From Bacteroidales bacterium (lineage in GTDB: Bacteria > Bacteroidota > Bacteroidia > Bacteroidales > F082): a DNA stretch of 64,000 bases. Position 1 is the first letter of the stretch. Each line of letters opens with the position of its first letter. Made by a program: the position numbers and the translations under genes. Below the pieces are notes generated by a model. The model did no database searches. It saw nothing but the letters and a program-made list of their open reading frames with translations, and was not told the DNA's origin. Of this stretch, positions 1 through 9,384 are shown in pieces. Location: contig JABFQW010000018.1 of the NCBI GenBank assembly GCA_013141455.1, positions 1-64,000 on the forward strand, written 5' to 3'.

Positions 1-213
1 ATATAATATTGTAAATCATCCATCATAATCTGTCAAATATTGATCAAATCTGACCAATTGCAAACACCTTAATTATTTAATTGACAATGGCTTTGAGAAA
101 GATGTTATGTTTTGTCTCCAGGTTGATATTTTTAAGATTATTCCCCATCTTGCCGGAAATTTTATCGTTGCATCATAACCCACAGCATCAATAGATAAAA
201 GTATTTGAAAAGC

Positions 214-243
214 TTGTCGAACCTACTGGTTTAATTACTTTTG
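214..243 (+). promoter_or_regulatory. Bacteroidota-type promoter of the sortilin-like gene
   Basis: TACTTTTG at 236-243 matches the -7 consensus TAnnTTTG exactly. A TTG at 214-216 lies 19 bp upstream, the usual spacing for the -33 element. The predicted transcript would start near 250, leaving a leader of about 37 nt before the ATG at 287. Nothing else recognisable is seen in 1-286. Confidence 0.5.
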
Positions 244-286
244 TTGCAACATTTGTAATTGTCTTTATCTCCTAAAAGTTAAATCC

Positions 287-3007
287 ATGAAAACAAAAAT
301 ATTATCAGGAATTTTGGCGTCATCACTGGTTTTCCTGACCGTTTTTTTCATCTTTAATTCTGACAATAAACCAGATAAAAGAACTGAGTATGAACAATTT
401 CTATTAAAATCCTACAAGAGTTTTCCTTCACCTGAAACGGATCTCAAACAGATTCCAAAAGCCGACCGGCCTGATATGGCAGCGATGCAGAATTATTATC
501 AGACAATCGATCCTGAATTAGGCTATGTTCCACGTAAAAAACAATATGAAGCCTATTTGCAGACCAAAACGATGGGATCAACTTCAGAAAGAAGTGAACC
601 AATTGTTTGGGAAGGAACCAGTGCCAATATGGGTGGACGAACCCGTGCTATGATGTTCGATCCGAACGATGATCAGCATAAAAAAGTTTGGGTGGCCGGT
701 GTAACCGGAGGAATTTGGTACACGAATGATATTACAGATGTGAATGAAGTTTGGTATCCGGTCAACGATTTTTATCCGAATCTGGCAATCAGTTCGCTCG
801 CCAGCGATCCAAATGACCCGATGGTTTTTTACGCCGGAACCGGTGAAGCACAGACAGCACGTGTCATCTATCGTGAATCGACCGGACTTGGAATTGGAAT
901 CATGAAATCGGTTGATGGCGGTGAAACCTGGGAAGTAATCCCATCTACCGAAGGATTTGCGTATGTTACAGATGTTGAAGTGCGTGACGAAAACGGTGTG
1001 GGTGTAGTGTATGCTGCAGTCGTTTCAGGAACCTATCAGGGAACCGACCACGAAAGTGAACCCGGTGATGGCTTGTACCGTTCGATGGACGGTGGTTTAA
1101 ACTGGGAGCAGGTTTTACCTGAGATCCCGGGAGAATCTGGTATTTATTATGCTCCTGCTCAGATTGAGCTGGCCTCAAACAATCGATTGTTTGTCGGAAC
1201 AATGGAAAATCTGGATAAAAAAGGTGGCGCGACCATACTATATTCTGATGAAGGAACAGCTGGAAGTTGGTTTTCCTACACACATTATAACGACTTGATA
1301 TCCAACGAAGGGTATTACAATATCCCTTCCAGAACAATAATTGCTGCATCACCTTCGAATCCTGATATTGTTTATGCACAATTTGCCGCTGGTTTTAATA
1401 ATGGCTTTACTTATTACAGGGGTCGTTATATGGCAAAATCAATCAATGGCGGTGAAACCTGGTCACAAATCAACATCCCTGACCCAGATTGGTCAACATT
1501 AGCCTGGCATGCCTTCGACCTGAAAGTGGATCCAACAAACCCTGCGGCTGTTTTCACCGGTGGCCTCGATTTATGGAAAACCATGAACAGCGGACAAAGT
1601 TGGGAACATATTTCTGATTGGTCGTTGATGTATTATGGAGGCGGTGACGCTTATGTACATGCTGACCAGCACAACATTCTGTACAGGCCTGAAAATCCGA
1701 CTCAGGCGATCTTTTCGTCGGATGGCGGTGTCTTTCTTTCAACCAATGCCCAACTTACTATCCCCACATTTGTCGAAAGAAACCAAAACTATAATACTCT
1801 TCAGTTTTATAGTGCCGATATCAATCCAAGCACAACATTTTATCAGTTTATAGGGGGATTGCAAGATAACGGGAGTTTAAAATATACAGGTAATGCATTG
1901 GATATTAATGATATGATTAGTGGTGGCGATGGTGCTTATTGTTTTTGGGATCAGAATGAACCTAACTTGTATATAACTTCGGTTTATTATAATGCGTATT
2001 ATATTTGGAAAAACAATTCATATATGGATTATTTTGATGGGGGAAACGGAACATTTATCTCACCTGCCGATTATGATTATAAAACCAATACACTGTTTTC
2101 CAATGCTGTTACCTTCGAAGGTAATTATCCGGGAAGGATTTATGTTATTTCTGGTATTGGTTCTTCGGCCAATGAAGACATGATCGACTTAGAGACATTC
2201 AGTACAGTTCCATTTTCGCATATAAAATATTCGCAGCACTCTCCGGGTGGTACTTCCACACTGTTCGTCGGTACACAATCGGGCATGCTTTATAAGGTTG
2301 AAAACGCACAAAACTCACCTATAGTTACTGAGATCGGAAGTGATGATTTCCCCACCGCAAACTTATCCAGTGTTTCGATCGGTGGTTCGGAAGATACATT
2401 GCTGGTAACATTCTCTAACTATGGCGTTTCTTCTATTTGGCAAACTTATGACGGGGGAACAACATGGCAGGAGAAGGAAGGAAACCTGCCCGATATGCCA
2501 ATCCGTTGGGCGATGTATCATCCTCAAAATTCGGGTCAGGCTTTATTAGCTACTGAAACAGGCATTTGGACAACCAAGATGATGCATACCGACAATCCGG
2601 ATTGGTTCCCGGCCAACGAAGGCATGGGTAACGTACGCGTTGATATGCTCCGGCTTCGCCAAAATGACAATATGGTGATCGCCGCATCACATGGCAGGGG
2701 CGTGTTTAACGGCATCTGGAACGTGGATGTTTACACCGGAAACGATGAAATAGCCACGAAAAAAATGAACCTTACCGTTTTCCCAAATCCGGCCTCAAAC
2801 TACATCCAGATCGGGAGTTCAAAAATGATTGATGAAAATTCAACAATGCAGGTTTTTGATAATAATGGAAAAGTTGTGTTAGAGAAGAAAGTAATCTCTT
2901 CAAATGAAAAAATCGATATCAGTCAATTAAAGAATGGATCGTATATAACTGTATTACAATCTGATAAACAGATTTTTTCGGGTAAGTTTGTCAAACTTGT
3001 AAAATAA
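287..3007 (+). CDS. Secreted sortilin/BNR-repeat beta-propeller protein with T9SS C-terminal signal
   Basis: A 906-residue exported protein. Residues 1-24 form a hydrophobic signal segment. The body has repeated BNR/sortilin-type propeller blades: motifs such as SVDGGETWE, SMDGGLNWE, SINGGETWS and TYDGGTTWQ, the Asp-box pattern SxDGGxTW. The last 80 or so residues (VFPNPASNYIQI ... SGKFVKLVK) have the form of a type A T9SS sorting domain, so the protein should cross the outer membrane and be attached to or released from the surface. Such proteins are often annotated as glycosyl hydrolase or VPS10 domain proteins, but no catalytic residues can be assigned. It stands alone with its own promoter. 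Confidence 0.8.
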   Translation: MKTKILSGILASSLVFLTVFFIFNSDNKPDKRTEYEQFLLKSYKSFPSPETDLKQIPKADRPDMAAMQNYYQTIDPELGYVPRKKQYEAYLQTKTMGSTSERSEPIVWEGTSANMGGRTRAMMFDPNDDQHKKVWVAGVTGGIWYTNDITDVNEVWYPVNDFYPNLAISSLASDPNDPMVFYAGTGEAQTARVIYRESTGLGIGIMKSVDGGETWEVIPSTEGFAYVTDVEVRDENGVGVVYAAVVSGTYQGTDHESEPGDGLYRSMDGGLNWEQVLPEIPGESGIYYAPAQIELASNNRLFVGTMENLDKKGGATILYSDEGTAGSWFSYTHYNDLISNEGYYNIPSRTIIAASPSNPDIVYAQFAAGFNNGFTYYRGRYMAKSINGGETWSQINIPDPDWSTLAWHAFDLKVDPTNPAAVFTGGLDLWKTMNSGQSWEHISDWSLMYYGGGDAYVHADQHNILYRPENPTQAIFSSDGGVFLSTNAQLTIPTFVERNQNYNTLQFYSADINPSTTFYQFIGGLQDNGSLKYTGNALDINDMISGGDGAYCFWDQNEPNLYITSVYYNAYYIWKNNSYMDYFDGGNGTFISPADYDYKTNTLFSNAVTFEGNYPGRIYVISGIGSSANEDMIDLETFSTVPFSHIKYSQHSPGGTSTLFVGTQSGMLYKVENAQNSPIVTEIGSDDFPTANLSSVSIGGSEDTLLVTFSNYGVSSIWQTYDGGTTWQEKEGNLPDMPIRWAMYHPQNSGQALLATETGIWTTKMMHTDNPDWFPANEGMGNVRVDMLRLRQNDNMVIAASHGRGVFNGIWNVDVYTGNDEIATKKMNLTVFPNPASNYIQIGSSKMIDENSTMQVFDNNGKVVLEKKVISSNEKIDISQLKNGSYITVLQSDKQIFSGKFVKLVK

Positions 3008-3114
3008 TTTGAACTTTCACATAACCGCAGTGAATAAAATGATTCAGGATATTTAAGTTCACTTAAACTTTAGGCACTTTAGCTCATTTTAGATCACTTT
3101 AGGCACTAATCAAG

Positions 3115-3561
3115 ATGACACTATCGGTTTTTACGGATGAATATTTCATGAAGGAAGCCTTGAAAGAAGCTTTGAAAGCAAGTGATCTGGACGAAATTCC
3201 GATTGGTGCCGTGGTGGTGAGTAAAGGCAGAATCATTGCCCGGGCTCATAATTTAACCGAACAATTGCACGATGTTACGGCCCATGCCGAAATGCTTGCC
3301 ATCACGGCTGCAGCCAATTTTTTGAGCGGGAAATACCTCGAAGGCTGCACACTTTTCGTCACGCTTGAACCTTGCGTGATGTGCGCGGGAGCTATACATC
3401 ACGCTCATTTTGAATGTATTGTGTGGGCTGCCGACGACGAAAAACGTGGTTTCAATACATACAATTCATCAATACTTCATCCAAAAACCACTTTCTCGAA
3501 AGGATTGATGGCGGAGGAAAGCCGGCAATTGTTGCAGGAGTTTTTTCGGAAAAAAAGATAA
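3115..3561 (+). CDS. tadA: tRNA-specific adenosine deaminase
   Basis: Zinc-dependent deaminase that converts A34 to inosine in the wobble position of tRNA-Arg(ACG). The 148-residue length is normal. The CDA-fold signature is complete: HAE at residues 57-59 (zinc His and proton-shuttling Glu) and PCVMC at 86-90 (two zinc Cys). The N-terminal FMKEALKEAL helix and the AGAIHHAHF segment after the second motif fit TadA rather than cytidine deaminase. It appears to be a single-gene unit between unrelated neighbours. Confidence 0.93.
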   Translation: MTLSVFTDEYFMKEALKEALKASDLDEIPIGAVVVSKGRIIARAHNLTEQLHDVTAHAEMLAITAAANFLSGKYLEGCTLFVTLEPCVMCAGAIHHAHFECIVWAADDEKRGFNTYNSSILHPKTTFSKGLMAEESRQLLQEFFRKKR

Positions 3562-3571
3562 GACTTATTGT

Positions 3572-3634
3572 ATAACCATGGGTTGCACCTACTATCCATG
3601 GGCTGCATCCACAATTAAGCCCTTTCAGGGCTTA
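3572..3634. repeat. Dispersed intergenic palindromic repeat
   Basis: Contains two copies of CCATGGGxTGCA (3578 and 3597 regions) followed by the perfect inverted repeat TAAGCCCT-TTC-AGGGCTTA at 3616-3634, which overlaps the stop codon of the convergent hydrolase gene. The combination resembles interspersed palindromic repeats common between Bacteroidota genes. The hairpin may also serve as a transcription barrier between the two convergent genes, though it lacks a clear T-tract. Confidence 0.5.
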
Positions 3635-4474
3635 GAGGAACTCCGCTAACTTACCAGTCCTCTCAACCCTTACACCCTTTGGTGTTTCATGCAATGTACA
3701 AGCCTCGTTATACAAATCATGTTCAAAAAACAAAACATACTTATTTTTGATAGCTTCAGCATAGAACCTCTCTTTATCGTGCAGGGTATCAAGGGGTCGT
3801 GTGTCGTAGGCCATGATCCAGGGCATCGGGATATGAGATGCGGATGGCATCAGATCGGCCATATAAACAACCGTTGTCCCGTTGCAATTGATATGCGGAA
3901 TTAGCTGTGATTCGGTATGTCCGTGATACAATTTTGCGCTGATATTCGGCAAAATCTCCCCTTCTTCTTCGATAAGTTTCAACCTTCCACTTTCGTAAAT
4001 GGGTAATATATTTTCCTTTAAATAAGATGCCTCCTCACGACGGTTTGGATTGGTAGCCCATTCAAACTGACCTTTGCTTGTCCAGTAGGTAGCATTCGGG
4101 AAAGCCAGTTCGTAGCCGGTTTTATCGGCGTTCCATTTCACGCTGCCGCCACAATGGTCGAAATGCATATGGGTGATAATCATATCGGTGATGTCTTCGG
4201 GCCTGAAACCGAAAGAATTTAACGACTTTTCAAGCGTATCATCACCATTCAGATAATAATGCGCCAGCCATTTTTCGTCCTGTTTGTTTCCAATACCGTT
4301 ATCAATCAGGATTCGTCTATCACCATCCACAACAAGCAAACAACGCATGGCCCAGTTGCACAGGTTATTTTCGTCGGACGGATAGGTTTTCTGCCACAAT
4401 ACTTTCGGAACTACGCCAAACATGGCGCCTCCGTCAAGCCTTAGATTTCCGGTTTCGATTGGATATAATTTCAT
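3632..4474 (-). CDS. Metallo-beta-lactamase-fold hydrolase
   Basis: A 280-residue MBL-fold metal-dependent hydrolase. The metal-binding motif THMHFDHCGG (H102, H104, D106, H107) is intact, with a further His in LYHGHTESQL near residue 187 and the acidic ligand in VVYMADLMPSASH. No signal peptide, so cytoplasmic. The family includes quorum-quenching lactonases and many hydrolases of unknown substrate. The sequence does not allow a substrate to be named and the neighbours give no clue. Confidence 0.82.
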   Translation of the reverse strand: MKLYPIETGNLRLDGGAMFGVVPKVLWQKTYPSDENNLCNWAMRCLLVVDGDRRILIDNGIGNKQDEKWLAHYYLNGDDTLEKSLNSFGFRPEDITDMIITHMHFDHCGGSVKWNADKTGYELAFPNATYWTSKGQFEWATNPNRREEASYLKENILPIYESGRLKLIEEEGEILPNISAKLYHGHTESQLIPHINCNGTTVVYMADLMPSASHIPMPWIMAYDTRPLDTLHDKERFYAEAIKNKYVLFFEHDLYNEACTLHETPKGVRVERTGKLAEFL

Positions 4475-4691
4475 TGTGTAATTTTTGATTTTATTGTGTA
4501 AACAATTGAAAGTTCATAAAGTTTCCATCGTGAACTTCTAATATAAAGGTGTCCAAAGTTACGAGTTTTTCATTTTCTATGATTCTACATTACTTAATTG
4601 CCGAATTGTTGAATTGCCAAATTGCCGAATTCTAATCAGTAAACGTACTATTTTTCAAGAATCACCTACTTTTGTACCTGAAAAACCCACG

Positions 4692-5264
4692 ATGCAACAG
4701 ATATTATTGATTGACAATTACGATTCATTTACACATAATCTCATTCAATTGCTTGAGGAGAGCGGGATTCCTAACAATTTGAATATTATCACCAATGATA
4801 TCGATATGTCGCTTGCCCCCATTGGAGTCGATAAGGTTATTATTTCTCCCGGGCCGGGCCTTCCGCATGAAGCCGGTAATCTTTTACAACTGATCACATT
4901 CTATGCCGATTGGACCTCAATGCTTGGAATATGTCTGGGTCATCAGGCGATTGCTGTAGCTTATGGTGCAAAACTAAAGCAGCTCAGGCATAGTGCGCAT
5001 GGCATTGGGTCGCCGATTAAACAGCTTCAAAATGATTCACTTTTTAGTGGTATTGATGAGATGATTATTTGCGGAAGGTATCATTCCTGGGTTATTGATG
5101 AAGACACCTTACCAGACGTAATCAATGTTACGGCCAGAGATTCAGACACCAATATCATGGCTATTTCACATAAAATTTTATCAATCAAAGGATTGCAATT
5201 TCATCCCGAATCCTATATGACACAGTTTGGTAAACAAATCATCCGGAATTGGTTAAGCGAATAG
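4692..5264 (+). CDS. Glutamine amidotransferase, anthranilate/aminodeoxychorismate synthase component II
   Basis: Class I glutamine amidotransferase of the TrpG/PabA family, 190 residues. It releases ammonia from glutamine for a chorismate-using partner. Visible are the N-terminal ILLIDNYDSFTHNL, the oxyanion segment SPGPGLP, the nucleophile Cys81 in GICLGHQ, and the His-Glu pair in FHPES near residue 170. I chose the ATG at 4692 because the family begins at MQQILLIDNYDSF; an upstream in-frame start at 4614 would add 26 unrelated residues. No trpE or pabB partner is adjacent, so TrpG and PabA cannot be told apart. Confidence 0.85.
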   Translation: MQQILLIDNYDSFTHNLIQLLEESGIPNNLNIITNDIDMSLAPIGVDKVIISPGPGLPHEAGNLLQLITFYADWTSMLGICLGHQAIAVAYGAKLKQLRHSAHGIGSPIKQLQNDSLFSGIDEMIICGRYHSWVIDEDTLPDVINVTARDSDTNIMAISHKILSIKGLQFHPESYMTQFGKQIIRNWLSE

Positions 5265-5278
5265 TAACCCTGGTGTAA

Positions 5279-5372
5279 TGCAGTCTTCGGTCCACAGTCC
5301 GGAGTTCGCAGTCTTCAGTCCAACTACCAGCAACCAGTCACAAGTTACCAGACACAAGTTACCAGTCCCCAG
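5279..5372. repeat. Low-complexity intergenic repeat of CAGTC/CCAGT units
   Basis: A run of short degenerate units (CAGTCTTCGGTC, CACAGTCCGGAGT, CAGTCTTCAGTCC, then ACCAGTCACAAGTT, ACCAGACACAAGTT and ACCAGTCCCCAGT) fills the gap between the convergent amidotransferase and ridA genes. It looks like the simple dispersed repeats seen between Bacteroidota genes. It is open in one frame, but the composition is clearly repeat-driven and I do not call a gene. Confidence 0.55.
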
Positions 5373-5376
5373 TACC

Positions 5377-5754
5377 TTACTTCACTGCAATGGTTTCAAT
5401 TTCAACCAATACGTTCAGTGGCAACGCTTTAACGGCATAAGCGGCACGCGCGGGTGGTTCGTTTTGATAATACTTTCCATACACAGCATTCATGCCGGTA
5501 AAATCGGCCATATCGCTCAACAGACAAGTCGATTTCACCACTTTCGAAAAATCATATCCGGCTGCATGTAAAATGGCTTCAATATTTTTCATCACGCATT
5601 CGGTCTGGATTGTGATATCACCTTCAACCACTTTTCCGGTACGTGGATCGATCGGAATCTGTCCTGATACAAACAACATCCCATTGGCCTCAACTGCCTG
5701 ACTATATGGACCTATAGCACCCGGAGCTTCTTTTGTTACAACAATACTTTTCAT
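5377..5754 (-). CDS. ridA: RidA/YjgF family 2-iminobutanoate/2-iminopropanoate deaminase
   Basis: A 125-residue RidA-family protein, normal in length. It hydrolyses reactive enamine/imine intermediates released by PLP enzymes such as threonine dehydratase. Signature stretches are APGAIGPYSQAV, LFVSGQIPIDP and the C-terminal PPARAAYAVKALP, which holds the substrate-binding Arg, followed by VEIETIAV. The start at 5754 gives the family N-terminus MKSIVVTKEAPGAIGPYSQ; an in-frame ATG 33 bp further up would add an unconserved tail. Confidence 0.9.
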   Translation of the reverse strand: MKSIVVTKEAPGAIGPYSQAVEANGMLFVSGQIPIDPRTGKVVEGDITIQTECVMKNIEAILHAAGYDFSKVVKSTCLLSDMADFTGMNAVYGKYYQNEPPARAAYAVKALPLNVLVEIETIAVK

Positions 5755-6070
5755 ATTCAATATTTTATTATTAGATTTTGATTCCATTTATTACGTTCGA
5801 AAACTGCCAATACGTTTGATTGACCCGGGCTTTTCAAATTCGATCCTAAAATGGAAACGATTACCAGTTACGGCTAATAAAGCCTGAGAAAATAAATAAT
5901 ACCGCAAATATAAAGCGAAATAGTATGGGACTAACTTCAACTTCCTGACATTGTTTTAGATTAAAATTCCATCTGATTTTGACAGAACCGTATGATTTAT
6001 AAGTATATTTACGGCCGGGAAGTTTTTTTGAGACCTCCCTTGTTTTTTGCGAAATAATTAACATATTCAT
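5755..6070. other. Intergenic region upstream of ridA and udk
   Basis: Divergent promoter region with no supported gene. For udk, TTTG at 5978-5981 and TATATTTA at 6004-6011 (one mismatch to TAnnTTTG, spacer 22) form a weak candidate promoter. A 69-codon reading frame on the minus strand has no codon or motif support. Confidence 0.3.
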
Positions 6071-6697
6071 ATGCTTATCATTGGAATTGCAGGCGGTTCA
6101 GGCTCGGGTAAAACAACGGTTGTTAAAAAGATAATCCGTGCCTTGCCCGGAAGTGAAGTTTCGGTCATTTCGCAAGATTCATATTACAAGGATAACGGCC
6201 ATTTGAGCCCGGAAGAACGTAAACGAATAAATTTTGATCATCCTGAATCCATCGAATTTGAGCTACTTATCAAACATCTCGATGAACTTAGCGCCGGCGA
6301 CACCATTCAAATGCCTATATACTCTTATGTGAGTTGTGCACGTTCTGCCGAAACTATACCGGTGAAACCTACCAAGGTTGTCATCGTTGAAGGGATATTG
6401 GTTCTGACCAATGCCGAATTACGGAAACGAATGGATATTAAAATCTATGTTGATGCCGATGGCGACGATCGGCTGATGCGCATCATACAACGCGATATTG
6501 AAGAGCGCGGAAGAACTTTCACCGAAGTGTTAAAACATTATGAATTATTCGTAAAACCCATGCACCTTCAGTTTATCGATCCTACCAAGCGCTTCGCTGA
6601 TATCATTATCCCGCAGGGTGGCGCCAATCAGGTTGCCATCGATATTGTAGCCTCCAGAATCCGTATGAACCTGCACGAAGAAAATTATGCACTATGA
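6071..6697 (+). CDS. udk: Uridine kinase
   Basis: Phosphorylates uridine and cytidine to UMP and CMP in pyrimidine salvage. The 208-residue length is typical. The P-loop is GIAGGSGSGKTTV at residues 5-17. Other family marks are DSYYKD in SQDSYYKDNGH, the FDHPESIEF segment, PIYSY, VIVEGILVL, and RRDIxxRGR-like IQRDIEERGRTF in the lid. The last four bases (ATGA) overlap the start of the following propeller lipoprotein gene, so the two are probably co-transcribed. Confidence 0.95.
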   Translation: MLIIGIAGGSGSGKTTVVKKIIRALPGSEVSVISQDSYYKDNGHLSPEERKRINFDHPESIEFELLIKHLDELSAGDTIQMPIYSYVSCARSAETIPVKPTKVVIVEGILVLTNAELRKRMDIKIYVDADGDDRLMRIIQRDIEERGRTFTEVLKHYELFVKPMHLQFIDPTKRFADIIIPQGGANQVAIDIVASRIRMNLHEENYAL

Positions 6698-7671
6698 TTA
6701 AGACCTATCGAATTTATATCTATTTCAGTATCATACTGTTGACAATTATAATACCGGCCTGCAATACTACCACAGATAGTCCAAAACCGAAAGATACCTG
6801 GATATATTATGCGGCAAAGAATGGTCTGATCAATAATAGTGTGAGTGACCTGAAATTCGATTCGCAAGGGAATCTATGGGTTGGAACCGAGTTTGGCCTA
6901 TCGAAATTCAGCGCCGGCAATTGGACAAGTTTTAATACCTCTGATGGTTTAATCTATCATCAGATCAATTCATTGGCCATTGATAAAAACGATAATATCT
7001 GGTTTGCCACCCCTTATGGTGTCTCATTCTTTGAAAACGGAAACTGGCATTCTTATACGATCACTAACGGATTGAATTATAATTATGCCTTTGATGTGGC
7101 TATCGATGCCGACGATCTGCCATGGGTTGGATTAGGGAAAGGGGTGTCGCATTATGATGGTATTGATTGGATTAATTATGAAAAAGATTTGGGTAATAGC
7201 TTGGTTCACAACATTGTCAGGTCGGTAGCCATTGATGCCAACGGCAATAAATGGTTTGGGACTGAATATGGAATTTCGAAATTCAATACTAATATCTGGA
7301 CAACCTATCTTGCAGCGAAGCCTTCGGCTGACTTTATCGTTACGATGTTTATCGACAGCCGGAACAGGCTTTGGGTAGGTTCATTGGCCGGGGCGAGTGT
7401 ATTTGAAGGTGCAAATATTATTGATTATACTTTGTCGGACGGACTCGTATATGATCGTGTAGATGCCATCTCGGAAGATATGAATGGGATCATGTGGTTC
7501 GGGACACAATACGGTGCGTCATCGTTTGATGGAACCACCTGGAAATCATACACAACCGCCAATGGACTTCCCGACAACTGGATCACTGGGATCACTATTG
7601 ATTCGGATAACAATGTATGGTTTGGGACAAAATCGAAAGGAATAGCAAAATTAATTCGCCCGGCAAATTGA
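6694..7671 (+). CDS. Lipoprotein with two-component-regulator-type propeller repeats
   Basis: A 325-residue exported lipoprotein: hydrophobic segment at residues 7-20, then the lipobox-like IIIPAC with Cys23 as the predicted lipidated residue. The mature part has about seven repeats of roughly 42-46 residues with the Reg_prop pattern: NxxxDLKFDSQGNLWVGTxxGLSKF, SLAIDKNDNIWFATPYGVSFF and so on. Such repeats form the sensor propellers of Bacteroidota hybrid two-component systems, but here there is no kinase or DNA-binding part, so it is a free-standing propeller. The start overlaps the udk stop by 4 bp. Confidence 0.75.
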   Translation: MIKTYRIYIYFSIILLTIIIPACNTTTDSPKPKDTWIYYAAKNGLINNSVSDLKFDSQGNLWVGTEFGLSKFSAGNWTSFNTSDGLIYHQINSLAIDKNDNIWFATPYGVSFFENGNWHSYTITNGLNYNYAFDVAIDADDLPWVGLGKGVSHYDGIDWINYEKDLGNSLVHNIVRSVAIDANGNKWFGTEYGISKFNTNIWTTYLAAKPSADFIVTMFIDSRNRLWVGSLAGASVFEGANIIDYTLSDGLVYDRVDAISEDMNGIMWFGTQYGASSFDGTTWKSYTTANGLPDNWITGITIDSDNNVWFGTKSKGIAKLIRPAN

Positions 7672-7714
7672 ACAATACACTTTACCCGCTGTTCACTTCA
7701 CAAACCGAAGTTTA

Positions 7715-7918
7715 ATGTCACTGTTTAAAAAGAAAATTAAGTCGCCCTGCCAGCTGATCTGTACAATGGATGAAGATAAGGTATGTATTGGCTGTTACCG
7801 TTCAAGCGAAGAGATTGCTGCATGGGATAGCTTTACCGAAGATCAAAAGCAAAAAGTAATTGAAAATACCATCAGACGTCGAACCGAAAAAGGTGGTACT
7901 TTTTATGGTTTCGGTTAA
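7715..7918 (+). CDS. DUF1289-family small Cys-rich protein
   Basis: A 67-residue cytoplasmic protein matching the DUF1289 pattern SPCxxxCxxDxxxxxCxGCxRxxxEIxxW: Cys residues in KSPCQLICTMDEDKVCIGCYRSSEEIAAW, followed by an amphipathic DQKQKVIENTIRRR helix. The four spaced Cys suggest metal binding. Function in the family is not established. It lies 43 bp after the propeller lipoprotein and may share its transcript. Confidence 0.75.
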   Translation: MSLFKKKIKSPCQLICTMDEDKVCIGCYRSSEEIAAWDSFTEDQKQKVIENTIRRRTEKGGTFYGFG

Positions 7919-8296
7919 TCCAAAATTACTTTACAAGAACCCGACCTGATGTTTGTTTGAAGCATGATAATTCATACTGAATTACAAACACTTAGTCGAT
8001 TACGCATTTTCAATGTGTAATTTGGGTTAAAGTAAATGACTATCCGCTTGCTACCTAAGCAAATAAACCTTTCAAAATAGTTAATTTTATTACAGAATGG
8101 TATCTCCGGAAAATAATCGGTTGCGCAATTGAGGTACATAATAATAATTGCCAACGCATTGTTGCGCTTATCTTAAAGTTTTGTTTGGTTCTATGGGTCT
8201 CTGGATTAGCTTTTTAAATTTTTTAAGTCGATAATTTGTAACCAAGTGAAACTATCTGCGTCAAAAGCTGTGAATTAACCCTTAAAACTTTTAAAA
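7919..8296. other. Intergenic region, AT-rich, no gene seen
   Basis: No coding support on either strand; a 60-codon minus-strand frame has no recognisable features. It must hold the promoter of the small membrane protein at 8297, but no close match to TAnnTTTG with a -33 element is visible. Confidence 0.35.
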
Positions 8297-8638
8297 ATGG
8301 ACGCATTACAAGAAATCCTCATCCCCGCCATCGTGTTTTCCACAATCTATGGTATATTTCATTTATTTATCCGTCGCAGCGAGCGCATAACCATGATGGA
8401 AAAAGGTCTCGACACATCAATATTTTATGCCCAAAACCCAAAACCTTTCTATAACAGTTTGAAATTTGGGATGTTATTTATAGGTGTTGGTGTTGGCATC
8501 CTTCTGGCAAATATATTGGTTGCTGTAACAGTAATTGAAAAGGAAGTTGCTTATCCGGCCCTTATTTTCCTTTTTGCCGGAATTGCCTTAGTACTTAACT
8601 TTGTTATTGATAAAAAAGATAAATCGGAAAACAAATAG
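8297..8638 (+). CDS. Small membrane protein, DUF6249-like
   Basis: A 113-residue protein with three predicted membrane segments: about 7-24 (ILIPAIVFSTIYGIFHLFI), 58-78 and 84-103, then a charged tail KKDKSENK. The central loop RRSERITMMEKGLDTSIF resembles the loop of Bacteroidota DUF6249 proteins, often found near ECF sigma factor genes, but none is adjacent here. Function unknown. A good terminator follows it, so it is probably a monocistronic unit. Confidence 0.65.
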   Translation: MDALQEILIPAIVFSTIYGIFHLFIRRSERITMMEKGLDTSIFYAQNPKPFYNSLKFGMLFIGVGVGILLANILVAVTVIEKEVAYPALIFLFAGIALVLNFVIDKKDKSENK

Positions 8639-8659
8639 CTTTCATGATTTTATGGAAAG

Positions 8660-8699
8660 GCATGATTGGAAAATACCACCAGTCATGCTTTTTATTTTT
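8660..8699 (+). terminator. Rho-independent terminator after the small membrane protein
   Basis: Stem GCATGATTGG (8660-8669) pairs with CCAGTCATGC (8679-8688) with one G-T wobble and a 9-nt loop, followed by TTTTTATTTTT. Confidence 0.75.
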
Positions 8700-8727
8700 A
8701 TGATGATGTGCTCTGTTTTAGTGTGTT

Positions 8728-9384
8728 TCAGCTTGTATAGAGGTAGATAGCCAAAAAATGCGCCAGGCTTCCGAAGAGTACAAAGAAATGAAAGATGGCA
8801 TGATTGAACGGAATCCGTTTGATTGAGTAAAGTAACGCGCCAGTGGTATAAAATATCCCTCCGGTCAGTAACAACATCAAACCTTCAAAAGTAAAATTTG
8901 CAATCAATGGTTTAATAGCAACAACAATCACCCAACCCATCAAAACATAACTGATCGTCGAAAGCAGCTTAAAACGGCCTGTATAAAAAAGTTTCATGGT
9001 AATACCCATAACAGCAATCCCCCAGACAACACCAAATACCGACCAACCCCAGGTTCCTTTGAGAACCAGCAATGAAAAGGGTGTGTAGGAGCCGGCGATT
9101 AAAACATAGATGGCGGCATGGTCGAAAACTTTCAGCTTTTTTCGTTTTTCGGCATCAACGGCATGATGGTAGGTGGTCGAAGCAAGATATAAAAGTATCA
9201 TGCTTAGGCCATAAATTGCATAACTCACAACCGACAAGGTGCTTCCTGTCAGTATTCCTTTGAGTATCAGTACTACTACACCGATAACACTTAAAATAAA
9301 GCCCGCGAAATGGCTCCATACATTTAATCTTTCTTCCTGTTTGGAATATCGGTTCACCGGTTCGGGACGGGTGGTCTTTTCCAT
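8728..9384 (-). CDS. trhA: PAQR/hemolysin III family membrane protein TrhA
   Basis: A 218-residue seven-helix membrane protein of the TrhA/YqfA (hemolysin III, PAQR) family, linked in other bacteria to membrane-fluidity homeostasis. Family hallmarks are present: EERLNVWSHFAGF near the start, STTYHHAVD in helix 2-3, DHAAIYVLIAGSYTPF, and the C-terminal HAIFHFFVLFGSLAHF, whose His residues make up the predicted metal site with the earlier His and Asp. Convergent with the membrane protein at 8297, with a terminator between them. Confidence 0.9.
   Translation of the reverse strand: MEKTTRPEPVNRYSKQEERLNVWSHFAGFILSVIGVVVLILKGILTGSTLSVVSYAIYGLSMILLYLASTTYHHAVDAEKRKKLKVFDHAAIYVLIAGSYTPFSLLVLKGTWGWSVFGVVWGIAVMGITMKLFYTGRFKLLSTISYVLMGWVIVVAIKPLIANFTFEGLMLLLTGGIFYTTGALLYSIKRIPFNHAIFHFFVLFGSLAHFLAIYLYTS

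Noticed and set aside
5278-5571. A 97-codon plus-strand frame overlapping ridA
   Set aside because: Lies antisense to the clearly conserved ridA gene and starts in the simple repeat.
7972-8154. A 60-codon minus-strand frame in the gap before the small membrane protein
   Set aside because: No ribosome binding site, no homology pattern, and codon use that looks like AT-rich intergenic sequence.
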